Below are positions 50,953 through 60,377 of a DNA stretch of 64,000 nt, in pieces. Location of the stretch: positions 62,001 through 126,000 of the forward strand of contig JBMNVR010000002.1 of the NCBI GenBank assembly GCA_050946935.1, given 5' to 3'. Position 1 is the first letter of the stretch. Every line of letters starts with the position of its first letter. The notes under the pieces are model-generated. The model made no database searches, was not told the DNA's origin, and saw nothing but the letters and a program-made list of their open reading frames with translations. Source of the DNA: UQRS01 sp050946935. GTDB taxonomy: Bacteria > Bacillota > Clostridia > Oscillospirales > Acutalibacteraceae. A program made the translations under genes and the position numbers.

Positions 50953-52875
50953 GTGTCTGCCCAAAGCATGAAAATGGTCAGTATTATCGGGGAATATGAT
51001 AAACTGAACGAAACGGTGGAGGCCTGCATCAAAACCGGCTGTTATCAACCGGAGCATACCTCTGATCTTGTGGAAAATATCAAAGGCTTTTCTCATATCA
51101 ACGACGAAAATCCCTTTTCGGGCATGCTGCGCCGCCTGAATGAAATCTTTGAATCTGTCGGTATCGAACCGGAAATTATTTATTCAGATGAAAAGGTTTC
51201 GGATGAAGAAGCCAAGCGGTTTATTGATTTTCTGGATAACAGGCTGAAGGAAGTCCAGCAAAAGCGGCAGGAGCTTACCCGGCGAATCGAACAGATTCGC
51301 ACCGACCTTGCCAATCTGGAGCATTTTGATGGAATCGGTGTGAACCTTCGTTCGGCTTTTTCGGCCGAATTTGTCAAGGTTCGGTTCGGTAAAATCCCGA
51401 TCGACGGATATGAAAAGCTGCCGGCCTATCAGAACAATCCTTATGTTATGTTTTTCCCCTGCTCGAATGATGAAAACTATTATTGGGGTATGTATCTGGC
51501 TCCGGTGGACGAAAGTCGCGAGGTAGACCGGATTTTCGCCTCTCTTTTCTTTGAACGGCTTCGTCTGCCCGAATCGACCGGCACCCCGCACGAGGCAATA
51601 GATTACCTGAAATCCGAACTGGCCGAATGCGAGCGACAGTTGAAGGTGCAGGATGATTTGATCGACGGCTATTTTAACGGTCAGCGGGAAGAGTGCATGA
51701 AGCTCTATACTTTCATCAAATCCAGCTACGACGCATATGAGATCCGGCGTTACGCCACCCGTTACCGCAATTCTTTTCTGTTGGTCGGCTGGGTGCCGGA
51801 GGCGGACTATTCCCACTTTGCGGCGATCGTCTCTAAAATCGAGGGGATCGAGATTCGCAACGATCGACCCAATCCGCGCTCCGAACGCCTGAAGCCGCCA
51901 ACCAAGATGAAAAACCCGCGCATCTTCCGCCCGTTTGAATATTATGTGGAGATGTACGGCGTCCCGAATTATCAGGAGATTGATCCAACTGCCTTTGTGG
52001 CGATTACCTATTGCCTTTTGTTCGGCATCATGTTTGCGGATGTGGGACAGGGGATTGTTCTTGCCATCGCCGGCTTCATCATGTACAAAAAGATGCATAT
52101 GCCGATCGGAAAAATCCTCGTTCCCTGTGGCGTGGCCGGTATGCTGGGCGGCTTTGTGTTCGGAAGCCTCTTCGGCTTTGAGCATGCGCTGGATCCGCTG
52201 TATCATGCGATCGGTTTTGCCGAAAAGCCGATCGACGTTATGGAATCCGCGACAACGCTGCTCGGGTTTTCGATTGCGCTGGGTGTGGTGCTGATTATTC
52301 TGGCCATGTGCCTGAACGTATACTCCTGCTTCAAACAGCGAAAACCGGCCGACGCCCTGTTCGGGCACAACGGACTGGCGGGTATTCTCTTTTTCGTCAG
52401 TATTTTGCTGATCGTCTGCGGCACGGCGTTTGGACTGAACCTGCCGGTTCTGCCGCTGGCGCTTGGCGGATGCGCCGTTCCGGTGATTCTGATTTTTCTT
52501 AAAAATATTTTCGCCAACCTTATGGAGGGCAAAAAGGCCTTGTCCGGCAGCGTCGGCGATTATATCATCGAAAACTTTTTCGAGCTGTTTGAAGTTATTC
52601 TGAGTTATATTACCAACACCCTCAGCTTCTTGCGAGTTGGAGCGTTCGTACTGGTGCACGCGGTTATGATGATGGTTTTCTTCTCGCTGGCCGATATGAC
52701 CGGCAGCGGCATTTTCTACATCGTCATAGTCGTTTTCGGCAACGCCTTTGTCACCCTGCTGGAAGGACTTCTGGTCAATATTCAGGTTCTTCGTTTGGAA
52801 TTCTATGAAATGTTTTCCCGTTTTTATATCGGGGAGGGAATCCCGTTTGAGTCCATCCGGATTAAGGCAAATTAA
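50953..52875 (+). CDS. ntpI: V-type ATPase subunit I (a-type stator)
   Basis: Membrane stator subunit providing ion half-channels, 640 residues. The first ~340 residues are cytoplasmic, with a long coiled-coil (FLDNRLKEVQQKRQELTRRIEQ and a later one); the rest has about seven or eight transmembrane helices. Conserved parts: PTKMKNPRIFRPFEYYVEMYG, FGIMFADVGQG, ISYI-type LSYITNTLSFLRVGAFVLVHA with the essential Arg, and a final FIGEGIPFESIRI-like end. The GTG start follows GGGGG by 8 bases and is 4 bases after subunit C. Confidence 0.95.
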   Translation: MSAQSMKMVSIIGEYDKLNETVEACIKTGCYQPEHTSDLVENIKGFSHINDENPFSGMLRRLNEIFESVGIEPEIIYSDEKVSDEEAKRFIDFLDNRLKEVQQKRQELTRRIEQIRTDLANLEHFDGIGVNLRSAFSAEFVKVRFGKIPIDGYEKLPAYQNNPYVMFFPCSNDENYYWGMYLAPVDESREVDRIFASLFFERLRLPESTGTPHEAIDYLKSELAECERQLKVQDDLIDGYFNGQREECMKLYTFIKSSYDAYEIRRYATRYRNSFLLVGWVPEADYSHFAAIVSKIEGIEIRNDRPNPRSERLKPPTKMKNPRIFRPFEYYVEMYGVPNYQEIDPTAFVAITYCLLFGIMFADVGQGIVLAIAGFIMYKKMHMPIGKILVPCGVAGMLGGFVFGSLFGFEHALDPLYHAIGFAEKPIDVMESATTLLGFSIALGVVLIILAMCLNVYSCFKQRKPADALFGHNGLAGILFFVSILLIVCGTAFGLNLPVLPLALGGCAVPVILIFLKNIFANLMEGKKALSGSVGDYIIENFFELFEVILSYITNTLSFLRVGAFVLVHAVMMMVFFSLADMTGSGIFYIVIVVFGNAFVTLLEGLLVNIQVLRLEFYEMFSRFYIGEGIPFESIRIKAN

Positions 52876-52989
52876 GCCTTCCGGCGTTTCGGCGCAACGC
52901 CTTTATTGTATAGAAAAAACGGCCTTTCGCCGCCGCACAGAGCGAAGCCGTCAACATAATTTCTTTTGTGCGGAGAATGGAGATTAAAA

Positions 52990-53475
52990 ATGAACACGAT
53001 TTTAATGGTCCTCTGCTTTTTGCTTCCGGTTGCTGCGCTGGCCGTTTCGGTCGCCGTCGGCAAGCGTACCCTTCGCGTGACCAAGAGTGCGCGCAAGGCT
53101 TTTTCGCGGCATTTTCTTGCTTTTGTAATGGCCATGGTGCTTTGTCTCGCTTTCACCGTCCTCGCCTCGGCGGAGACCTCTCCGGCCGACGCGACCGAGG
53201 CGGCAACCGCTATTGCGACCTCAACCGGTTCGGGAGCGGGGCTTGCAACCGGCCTCGGTTTTATCGGCGCGGCAATTGCCATCGGGCTGTCCGCCCTTGG
53301 CGCCGGTCTTGCGCTGGCCGCCGGCGCCCCGGCGGCAATCGGCGCCGTGTCGGAGGATCCGAAGTCTTTCGGTAAATCCATGATCTTCGTCGTTCTGGGT
53401 GAGGCGCTGGCCATCTATGGCTTTATCATCGCTTTCTTCATCATCCTGAAAATCCCGAATCTTCCGACCCTGTAA
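52990..53475 (+). CDS. ntpK: V-type ATPase subunit K (membrane ring) with N-terminal extension
   Basis: Rotor-ring proteolipid, 161 residues. The C-terminal part (about 84-155) is one helical hairpin with Gly/Ala-rich GFIGAAIAIGLSALGAGLALAAG (read in two parts) and the ion-binding Glu138 in VVLGEALAIYG. The N-terminal half has two hydrophobic segments (3-24, 42-60) but no glycine-rich ring pattern; the second ends VLASA before a polar linker (61-80). In the Enterococcus-type 4-helix subunit the first half is itself a ring hairpin, so this arrangement is different. The ATG at 52990 is used. Confidence 0.9.
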   Translation: MNTILMVLCFLLPVAALAVSVAVGKRTLRVTKSARKAFSRHFLAFVMAMVLCLAFTVLASAETSPADATEAATAIATSTGSGAGLATGLGFIGAAIAIGLSALGAGLALAAGAPAAIGAVSEDPKSFGKSMIFVVLGEALAIYGFIIAFFIILKIPNLPTL

Positions 53476-53525
53476 AACGGAATCCCATTGCGGCAGAAAA
53501 ATTTCCAAGAAAGAGGGTGCGCACT

Positions 53526-53834
53526 TTGCGTTTTATGCTGATCAGCAACAATCATGATACCGCGGTTGGTATGCGCCTCGCCGGGATCGACGGGGTCATC
53601 GCCCACACCAAGGAAGAGGTGAAAGCGGCGCTCGACGCTGCTGTTGCGGATGAGGAAATCGGCATCGTCCTCATGACCGAAGGACTTGGAAACCTCTGTC
53701 CCGAACGGGTTTACGATATTAAGATGAACGCCCGCCGCCCCCTGATTGTGGAGATTCCCGATCGGCACGCCGACGGACGGAGCGAAAATTCCATCTCCCG
53801 TTATGTGCGGGAAGCCATTGGTGTAAAAATTTAG
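53526..53834 (+). CDS. ntpG: V-type ATPase subunit F
   Basis: Central-stalk regulatory subunit, about 102 residues, CheY-like fold. Features: a first strand FMLISNNHDTAVGMRLAGI, a helical KEEVKAALDAAV and a central strand IGIVLMTEGLGN. It then ends RRPLIVEIPD, near the usual PLIVxIP motif. The TTG at 53526 is preferred, since GAGGG lies 8 bases upstream. It sits between K and E. Confidence 0.9.
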   Translation: MRFMLISNNHDTAVGMRLAGIDGVIAHTKEEVKAALDAAVADEEIGIVLMTEGLGNLCPERVYDIKMNARRPLIVEIPDRHADGRSENSISRYVREAIGVKI

Positions 53835-53864
53835 AATGTTCATATTCAAAGGGAGGGAAACGCC

Positions 53865-54473
53865 TTGCCACAGGATGAGAGAGTCAGCAAATTCATTGCT
53901 GCGATAACCAAAGAAGCAGAAGAAAAACGCTCGGTAATCGAACAGGAGACACGAGCCTTCGTCGAAACCGAGATGAATAAAGCCGAGCTGGAGGCGCTGA
54001 ATGAAAGCTACTCCATGATCCAGCGGGCCGGCGCCTCCATCCGTTCAGATGCCGGAAGCCGTATATCGGCCGGCAAACTGGAAAGCCGCAGGCAACTTCT
54101 TCTCCGGCGGGAGGAGATTGTGGGCGAGCTGTTGGACGCTGTCTCCGCCCGGCTGAAGAAGTACACCGCAACACAGGAATACACCGCCTTGCTGGAGCAC
54201 TCGGCCGCCAAGGCTGCCAACGTTTTTCAGGGCTTGTTTATCGTGTTCCTCCGGCCGGAGGATATACATCTTGCCGACGTGGTGAAGAAAGCCGCCGGTG
54301 ACCGTTGCACCGTGATGGAGGACACCTCCATCCAGCTTGGCGGACTGCGGTTCAGCGATCCGGAAGGGTTCCGGCTGGCGGATGACACACTCGACACGCG
54401 GTTGAAGGACGGCCGCGAGTGGTTTATGAAGCATTCCGGTTTGACGGTCGGGCGGTCCGCCGGCAAGGAATAA
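53865..54473 (+). CDS. ntpE: V-type ATPase subunit E
   Basis: Peripheral-stalk subunit, 202 residues. The N-terminal half is a long charged helix expected to form a coiled coil with the G/H subunit encoded at 49455; the C-terminal half is a small alpha/beta domain with SIQLGGLRFSDPEGFRLADDTLDTR-type glycine-rich turn. It begins at a TTG after AAAGGGAGGG. The 133-base gap to subunit A is the largest in the operon and contains T-rich, weakly paired sequence. Confidence 0.88.
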   Translation: MPQDERVSKFIAAITKEAEEKRSVIEQETRAFVETEMNKAELEALNESYSMIQRAGASIRSDAGSRISAGKLESRRQLLLRREEIVGELLDAVSARLKKYTATQEYTALLEHSAAKAANVFQGLFIVFLRPEDIHLADVVKKAAGDRCTVMEDTSIQLGGLRFSDPEGFRLADDTLDTRLKDGREWFMKHSGLTVGRSAGKE

Positions 54474-54606
54474 CACTTTAAGGAGAGAGAGGACGCCCGC
54501 TTGGGTCGGTTGCTCTCTTTCCCGGATTGAGGCGTAGGAACCAACGCTTTTTTGAAACGACCCCGGCGAAAAATTCCGTCTGGTTAGGAAAGGACTGGTC
54601 ATCAAT

Positions 54607-56361
54607 ATGGCAAACAATGTGATATACGGCATCAACGGCCCGGTCGTAACGGTAGCTGACACCAAGGACTTCTCTATGCAGGAGATGGTTTATGTCGGCC
54701 GGGATAAGCTGGTGGGCGAAGTGATCGGCGTTTCCGAGGAATCGACCATTATCCAGGTGTATGAGACCACGACCGGCCTTACGCCGGGGGAAGAGGTGGT
54801 TGGCACCGGCCGACCGATGTCGGTCACGCTCGGCCCCGGCATCCTGACCAACATATTTGACGGCATTCAGCGCCCTCTGCGCAAAATTGCGGAGAGCGAC
54901 GGCGCTTTCATTGACCGGGGCAGCGACATCGATGCGCTGGACGCCGCCCGTTTATGGAACGTTACCGTTAAGGTGAAGGAGGGCGACCTCCTTCACGGTG
55001 GCGATATTTACGCCGAGTGTCCGGAGACAGAAAGTATTGTTCACAAATGCATGGTTCCGCCCGGTGTTACGGGTAAAGTGACCTTTGCGACCAAGGATGG
55101 TAATTACGCAGTGAACGATCGCATCTGCGAGCTGACGGACGAGAAGGGCAACCGGATTCCTTTGACGCTTTGCCAAAAATGGCCGATCCGCACGCCGCGT
55201 CCCATTGCGAACCGGCTGCCCTGTACCATTCCGCTGATTACCGGACAGCGCGTGATTGACTCGATTCTGCCGCTGGCCAAGGGCGGAACAGCCGCCATTC
55301 CGGGTGGTTTTGGTACGGGTAAGACTATGACCCAGCATCAGCTTGCCAAGTGGTGCAATGCTGATATTATCATCTATGTCGGCTGCGGTGAGCGTGGAAA
55401 TGAGATGACCCAGGTCCTCGATGAATTCGGGGAGCTGATCGATCCGCGTTCAGGGCGCAAGCTGACCGACCGCACCGTGCTGATCGCAAACACTTCAAAT
55501 ATGCCGGTCGCCGCGCGGGAGGCATCGATCTACACCGGCATCACGCTGGCGGAATATTACCGCGATATGGGTTACGACGTCGCTATGATGGCGGATTCGA
55601 CCTCCCGCTGGGCGGAGGCGCTGCGGGAAATATCCGGCCGGCTGGAGGAAATGCCGGCCGAAGAAGGGTTCCCGGCCTATTTGCCCTCCCGGCTGTCGGC
55701 GTTTTACGAGCGGGCCGGCCGGGTCAAAGCCCTCTGCGGGGCGGAGGGATCGGTGACCGTCATCGGCGCCGTTTCTCCGCAGGGCGCGGATTTCTCCGAG
55801 CCGGTGACCCAGAATACCAAACGGTTTACCCGCGTCTTTTGGGCGCTGGATAAGTCGCTGGCTTATGCCCGGCATTATCCGGCCATCAACTGGACGACCA
55901 GCTATAGCGAGTACGATGTTGACCTCGCCCGTTATTATGAGGAGAATGTCGATCCGGACTTTATGCATTACAGAAGCCGGATCCTTGCCCTTTTGCGGGA
56001 AGAAAGCTCCCTGATGGAGATTGTCAAGCTGATCGGCGCCGACGTTCTGCCGGACGATCAGAAGCTGGTCATCGACATCGCCAGGGTCATCCGGGTCGGC
56101 TTTTTACAGCAAAACGCCTATCACGCCGACGACACCTATGTTCCGCTGAACAAGCAGTTTTTGATGATGAAGGTTATTCTCCGCCTTTATGACCAGGCCA
56201 AGGCGCTGACGCTGAAGGGTGTGCCGGCCTCCCGGATCAGTGAGACGGGGCTCTACGACAAGCTGATTAAAATCAAGTACGACATTCCGAACAACCGGCC
56301 GGAAATGTTCGACGAATATATGAAGGAAATCGACGAAACTATAGACGGCATCTCGGCGTAG
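54607..56361 (+). CDS. ntpA: V-type ATPase catalytic subunit A
   Basis: Nucleotide-hydrolysing subunit, 584 residues, normal. P-loop GGFGTGKTMTQHQ with Lys239; CGERGNEMTQVLDEF; the ADSTSRWAEALREISGRLEEMPAEEG block; and YPAINWTTSYSEY near the C-domain. The family-specific bulge domain lies at about 110-190. It alternates with subunit B in the head ring. All active-site motifs look intact, so the enzyme should be functional as a pump or synthase. Confidence 0.98.
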   Translation: MANNVIYGINGPVVTVADTKDFSMQEMVYVGRDKLVGEVIGVSEESTIIQVYETTTGLTPGEEVVGTGRPMSVTLGPGILTNIFDGIQRPLRKIAESDGAFIDRGSDIDALDAARLWNVTVKVKEGDLLHGGDIYAECPETESIVHKCMVPPGVTGKVTFATKDGNYAVNDRICELTDEKGNRIPLTLCQKWPIRTPRPIANRLPCTIPLITGQRVIDSILPLAKGGTAAIPGGFGTGKTMTQHQLAKWCNADIIIYVGCGERGNEMTQVLDEFGELIDPRSGRKLTDRTVLIANTSNMPVAAREASIYTGITLAEYYRDMGYDVAMMADSTSRWAEALREISGRLEEMPAEEGFPAYLPSRLSAFYERAGRVKALCGAEGSVTVIGAVSPQGADFSEPVTQNTKRFTRVFWALDKSLAYARHYPAINWTTSYSEYDVDLARYYEENVDPDFMHYRSRILALLREESSLMEIVKLIGADVLPDDQKLVIDIARVIRVGFLQQNAYHADDTYVPLNKQFLMMKVILRLYDQAKALTLKGVPASRISETGLYDKLIKIKYDIPNNRPEMFDEYMKEIDETIDGISA

Positions 56362-56407
56362 AAGAGGCCGACGGCGACCGATTTCCGATGTATGGGAGTG
56401 AGACAAA

Positions 56408-57790
56408 GTGATTATTGAATATTCCGGCCTGAATGAAATTTCGGGATCACTGGTTGTGCTGGACGGCGTGCAGGGCGCTTCGTACGAAGAAATGGTAGAA
56501 CTGCGTTTCTCGGACGGGGGTTCCCGCAGCGGCCGTATCATTCAAATCGACGGCGAGCGTGTGGTCGTTCAGGTGTTTGAGGGAACCAACGGCATTGCGC
56601 TGAACAACACCCGGATGGTCATGACCGGACACCCGATGGAACTCCCCTTGTCGGGAGAAATTCTCGGCCGCGTGTTCGACGGGGTCGGCCGTCCGATCGA
56701 CGGACTCGGCAGCATTTTTCCGGAGGAGTACCGCGACGTCAACGGTATGCCGATCAATCCGGTGTCCCGCGTTTACCCGCGGAATTTTATCTCGACCGGC
56801 ATTTCCTCTATCGACGCGCTTTCCACCCTGATCCGTGGGCAAAAGCTGCCGATATTCTCCGGCTCGGGTATGAAGCACAATGAGCTGGCGGTGCAGATCG
56901 TCCGGCAGGCGCAGATTACCGGCGACGACGCGGGGGATTTTGCGATTGTCTTTGCCGCGATGGGCGTTAAAAACGATGTGGCCGATTATTTTCGCCGCTC
57001 GTTTGAATCGAGCGGGGTGCTCGAGCGGGTTGTGATGTTCCTCAACCTCTCCAACGACCCGATCATAGAGCGCACGATCACACCGCGCTGCGCCCTGACC
57101 GCAGCCGAATACCTGGCGTTCGAAAAGGGCATGAATATCCTGGTCGTCATGACCGACATGACCTCTTACAGCGAGGCGCTGCGCGAATTCTCCTCCTCCA
57201 AGGGGGAAATCCCGGGCAGAAAAGGGTATCCCGGATACCTCTACTCCGATCTGGCGTCGCTGTATGAGCGTGCCGGCATGATCAAGGGAAAGAAAGGGTC
57301 TGTGACCCAGCTTCCGATCCTGACCATGCCGAACGACGACATTACCCATCCGGTGCCTGATCTGACCGGCTATATCACCGAGGGGCAGATCGTGCTTGAC
57401 CGTGCACTGGACGGCGTTGGAGTTTATCCGCCGGTCAGCGTGCTGCCCTCTCTTTCCCGTTTGATGAAGGACGGCATCGGCGAGGGGTATACGAGAGAGG
57501 ATCACTCCATGCTCTCGAACCAGTTGTTCGCCGCCTATGCCAAGGTGCAGGACGCCCGGGCGCTGGCCTCGGTCATTGGGGAGGATGAGCTGTCCGGTAC
57601 CGACAAGCAATACATTGCCTTTGGCCGGGCGTTTGAAGGTCGGTTTTTGACCCAGGGCTTTACCGAAAACCGTTCGATTGACCAGACCCTCGACCTCGGC
57701 TGGAAGCTGCTTTCTCTCCTGCCGCGGGAGGAACTGGACCGGGTGGACGACGCGCATCTGGAAAAATATTACAGACCGGAGCAGGCTTAA
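56408..57790 (+). CDS. ntpB: V-type ATPase subunit B
   Basis: Non-catalytic nucleotide-site subunit, 460 residues. Motifs: GRVFDGVGRPIDGL, RNFISTGISSIDALSTLIRGQKLPIFSGSGMKHNELA (degenerate P-loop without the GKT), MTDMTSYSEALREFSSSKGEIPGRKGYPGYLYSDLASLYERAG. The GTG start has GGAGTGAGA upstream. It follows subunit A by 46 bases, the usual A-B order. Confidence 0.98.
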   Translation: MIIEYSGLNEISGSLVVLDGVQGASYEEMVELRFSDGGSRSGRIIQIDGERVVVQVFEGTNGIALNNTRMVMTGHPMELPLSGEILGRVFDGVGRPIDGLGSIFPEEYRDVNGMPINPVSRVYPRNFISTGISSIDALSTLIRGQKLPIFSGSGMKHNELAVQIVRQAQITGDDAGDFAIVFAAMGVKNDVADYFRRSFESSGVLERVVMFLNLSNDPIIERTITPRCALTAAEYLAFEKGMNILVVMTDMTSYSEALREFSSSKGEIPGRKGYPGYLYSDLASLYERAGMIKGKKGSVTQLPILTMPNDDITHPVPDLTGYITEGQIVLDRALDGVGVYPPVSVLPSLSRLMKDGIGEGYTREDHSMLSNQLFAAYAKVQDARALASVIGEDELSGTDKQYIAFGRAFEGRFLTQGFTENRSIDQTLDLGWKLLSLLPREELDRVDDAHLEKYYRPEQA

Positions 57791-57828
57791 AGCATCCAAG
57801 ACAATCTGGGAAGGGGAGGTGAGCGATC

Positions 57829-58437
57829 GTGGCCGAACAGGTTTTTCCGACAAAAGGCAATTTGATCAAAATCAAAAAATCACTGGATCTGGCACGGACC
57901 GGTTTTGATCTTCTGGACCGCAAACGCAACATCCTGGTAAGAGAGACGATGGCGCTCATCGACACGGCGGAGGAAATCCAGTCGAAGATCAACGAGACGT
58001 ACAAAGAGGCCTATCGCGCCCTGCAGGAGGCCAACATCACGCTTGGCATCGTGGACGACATCGCCGTCTCGATCCCAGAGGAAGAAAGTGTAGGGATCAC
58101 CTATCGCAGCGTCATGGGGGTGGAGATCCCAAGCGTTTCAATCCATCCGCAGCCGCTCAAAAACCATTTTGGCTTCCGCCGCACCAATGTCAAGCTGGAT
58201 GAGGCGTACCTCAAATTCGACGACGTAAAACGGCTGACCGCCTCTCTGGCCGAGATTGAGAACAGCGTCTATCGTCTGGCGCAGGGGATACGCAAAACGC
58301 AGAAACGTGCCAACGCCTTAAAAAACATCATCATCCCGCGGTTTGACGAACAGGTAAAGTTCATCACCTCGGCGCTGGAGGAGAAAGAGCGTGAGGAATT
58401 CTCCCGTCTGAAGGTAATTAAAAAGAATATCGAATAG
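57829..58437 (+). CDS. ntpD: V-type ATPase subunit D
   Basis: Central rotor shaft, 202 residues, with long N- and C-terminal helices forming the coiled-coil axle. Conserved parts: PTKGNLIKIKKSLDLARTGFDLLDRKRNIL at the N-terminus and QKRANALKNIIIPRFDEQVKFI at the C-terminus. GGAGGTGA precedes the GTG start. It is the last gene of the operon and is closed by a terminator. Confidence 0.97.
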   Translation: MAEQVFPTKGNLIKIKKSLDLARTGFDLLDRKRNILVRETMALIDTAEEIQSKINETYKEAYRALQEANITLGIVDDIAVSIPEEESVGITYRSVMGVEIPSVSIHPQPLKNHFGFRRTNVKLDEAYLKFDDVKRLTASLAEIENSVYRLAQGIRKTQKRANALKNIIIPRFDEQVKFITSALEEKEREEFSRLKVIKKNIE

Positions 58438-58444
58438 TTAAATG

Positions 58445-58478
58445 AAGCCTCCGGTTCATTGAAGCCGGAGGCTTTTTT
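58445..58478 (+). terminator. Intrinsic terminator of the V-ATPase operon
   Basis: AAGCCTCCGG (58445-58454) pairs with CCGGAGGCTT with a 10-base loop, followed by a run of T. Confidence 0.93.
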
Positions 58479-58551
58479 GCGCCGCTTTTCGGATTTTGCG
58501 GAAAGCGGGAAAGGCTATGATTTGACCGAGAAAAAATTTTCCGGCTTTTTA

Positions 58552-58580
58552 TTGCTAATTTTTTGATTCTGTTATACAAT
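58552..58580 (+). promoter_or_regulatory. Promoter upstream of the lipoprotein gene
   Basis: TTGCTA (58552-58557) and TACAAT (58575-58580) are separated by 17 bases. A leader of about 140 bases with several GC-rich inverted segments follows; no known RNA family was recognised in it. Confidence 0.65.
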
Positions 58581-58724
58581 ATATAAATAAGATTCCATTG
58601 TGTGGAAAACGCTGTAAGGATTATAAGGCGTGCTCCCGGTGCACATCGAGCTTGTGACCTGCGCGGTCTGTATTACGCGAAGCGGTCGCCCGATTAAAAC
58701 AAAACAATGAAAGGAGAGCCCGCC

Positions 58725-60353
58725 GTGGGAAGAAAAACCGCACTTGCGTTGCTGCTCGCTTGCCTGATCTGCTTTTTCGCCGCCTGTGGCAGCACGCCCG
58801 AAAAAGCGGACTCCTCATCCTCTGCCCCCGCGGTGGAGAATACCGTTCCGGCTTCCGGATCTTTGTCTCTGGCATTCAGCAGCACTGATTCCCTTGACCC
58901 GTATACCGCTGTAACAAAATATAACAAAGAGCTGTGCGTACTGCTGTATGATACGCTCATCACGCTGGACGAAAATTTCAGTCCGGTGTATCGGTTGGCC
59001 TCCTCCATATCTCTTGCGGGAAAAACCTGTACGGTCACCTTGGCCGACGCGGTATTCTCAGACGGCTCGGCCGTCACGGCGGAGGATGTCGCATACTCCC
59101 TGCAAAAGGCGCAAGATTCCGAAACCCGCTATGCCGCCCAGCTTGAAGAGGTTTCCCGCTGCAGCGCCACCGGAACCAAAACGTTGGAAATCACCCTTTC
59201 GGTAACCGATCCGTACTTTATTAGTCTGCTGGATTTTCCGATTTTGAAAAAGGGCAGCGACGAAATGAAAAACGAGGATGGCAAGGTGCTTCCTCCAACC
59301 GGCGGCGGCCGATATGTCTATAACCAAGCTGCGATGACCCTGACCGCAAACCCCAGCTATCGCGGTGGGGCGCTTTCCCTTGAGACCATTCAACTGGTCG
59401 AAACCCCGGATGATGAAGCTTTGTCGCATAATATAGAAGTCGGAAATATCAGCATCAGCTATTCCGATCTCAGCGACAACACGCCGCTGCGCATGACCGG
59501 GAAGAACTTGTCGGTGGCTTTGAATAATCTTGTCTATCTCGGCATAAATTTTGGAAACGGTTACCTGAGCGAGCCCCGCTTCCGTCAGGCTGTCAGCCTG
59601 GCGGTCGACCGGCAGAAGATTGCCGCCTCTGCCTATATCGGCTACGCCGCGGCGGCCAAGGGGCCTTTTCCGTCTACGTGGAAAGAGGCCGCCGGCCTGC
59701 AAACCATGTCGGCGGCGCCGGAGCTTTCCAGGGCGGTTGCGCTTTTGGAAGAAATCGGTTATAATACAAAGGACGAGGATGGTTATCTCCTGAACGCGGC
59801 CGGGCAGCGGATCCGGCTGACCCTCCTCTGCAACCTGGACAACACCGCCCGAACGGCCGCTGCCGAGCTGCTCAAGGAGCAGCTTGCCGCCGTCGGAATT
59901 GAGATTACCGTCCGCACGGTCAACTGGAACGCCTATCTTTCCGAGCTGTCTGCCGGTTCTTTCGATCTCTATATCGGGGAGGTTAAGCTGCAGGGCAACA
60001 TGAACCTCTCTGCGCTGGTAACCGAGAAGAGCGGCGCCTGTTTCGGATACATCAAAACGCCGAAGCAAACCGCTTCATCCACGGCGGTTTCCGACACCTC
60101 TTCCGGGAGCGGTGCCGTCTCATCCGGGGACACCCCCTATGTCACAGTATCGGCCTATGACGTTGTGACCGACCTGTATAAGGGAACGGCAACCCTGGCC
60201 GATGTCCTGGCGGCTTTTAATTCAGAGCTGCCGGTCATCCCGCTTTGTCACCGTTCAGGACAGTTGGCATATTCCTCCCGGATCAGCTCATCGCTGACTC
60301 CGACGGTCAGCGACCTGTTTTCCGGGATTGAAACCATCGCTTTCGGCGCGTAA
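58725..60353 (+). CDS. Extracellular solute-binding lipoprotein, peptide/nickel family 5
   Basis: Substrate-capturing lipoprotein, 542 residues. The GTG at 58725 has AAAGGAG 8 bases upstream. The signal sequence ends in the lipobox FFAAC with Cys21, followed by a Ser-rich linker. The family motif VFSDGSAVTAEDVAYSLQKA is clear, with DPYFISLLDFPILKKG and FRQAVSLAVDRQKIA later on. No permease or ATPase gene of an ABC transporter is adjacent, so it must use an importer encoded elsewhere or act as a sensor. The ligand is unknown; oligopeptide is most common for the family. Confidence 0.9.
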   Translation: MGRKTALALLLACLICFFAACGSTPEKADSSSSAPAVENTVPASGSLSLAFSSTDSLDPYTAVTKYNKELCVLLYDTLITLDENFSPVYRLASSISLAGKTCTVTLADAVFSDGSAVTAEDVAYSLQKAQDSETRYAAQLEEVSRCSATGTKTLEITLSVTDPYFISLLDFPILKKGSDEMKNEDGKVLPPTGGGRYVYNQAAMTLTANPSYRGGALSLETIQLVETPDDEALSHNIEVGNISISYSDLSDNTPLRMTGKNLSVALNNLVYLGINFGNGYLSEPRFRQAVSLAVDRQKIAASAYIGYAAAAKGPFPSTWKEAAGLQTMSAAPELSRAVALLEEIGYNTKDEDGYLLNAAGQRIRLTLLCNLDNTARTAAAELLKEQLAAVGIEITVRTVNWNAYLSELSAGSFDLYIGEVKLQGNMNLSALVTEKSGACFGYIKTPKQTASSTAVSDTSSGSGAVSSGDTPYVTVSAYDVVTDLYKGTATLADVLAAFNSELPVIPLCHRSGQLAYSSRISSSLTPTVSDLFSGIETIAFGA

Positions 60354-60377
60354 TACAGCTTTAAAGGAGGATATATC

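Noticed and set aside
54529..54553. GCGT...ACGC followed by TTTTTT between V-ATPase subunits E and A
   Set aside because: The stem is only four pairs with a mismatch and would break an essential operon; unlikely to terminate.
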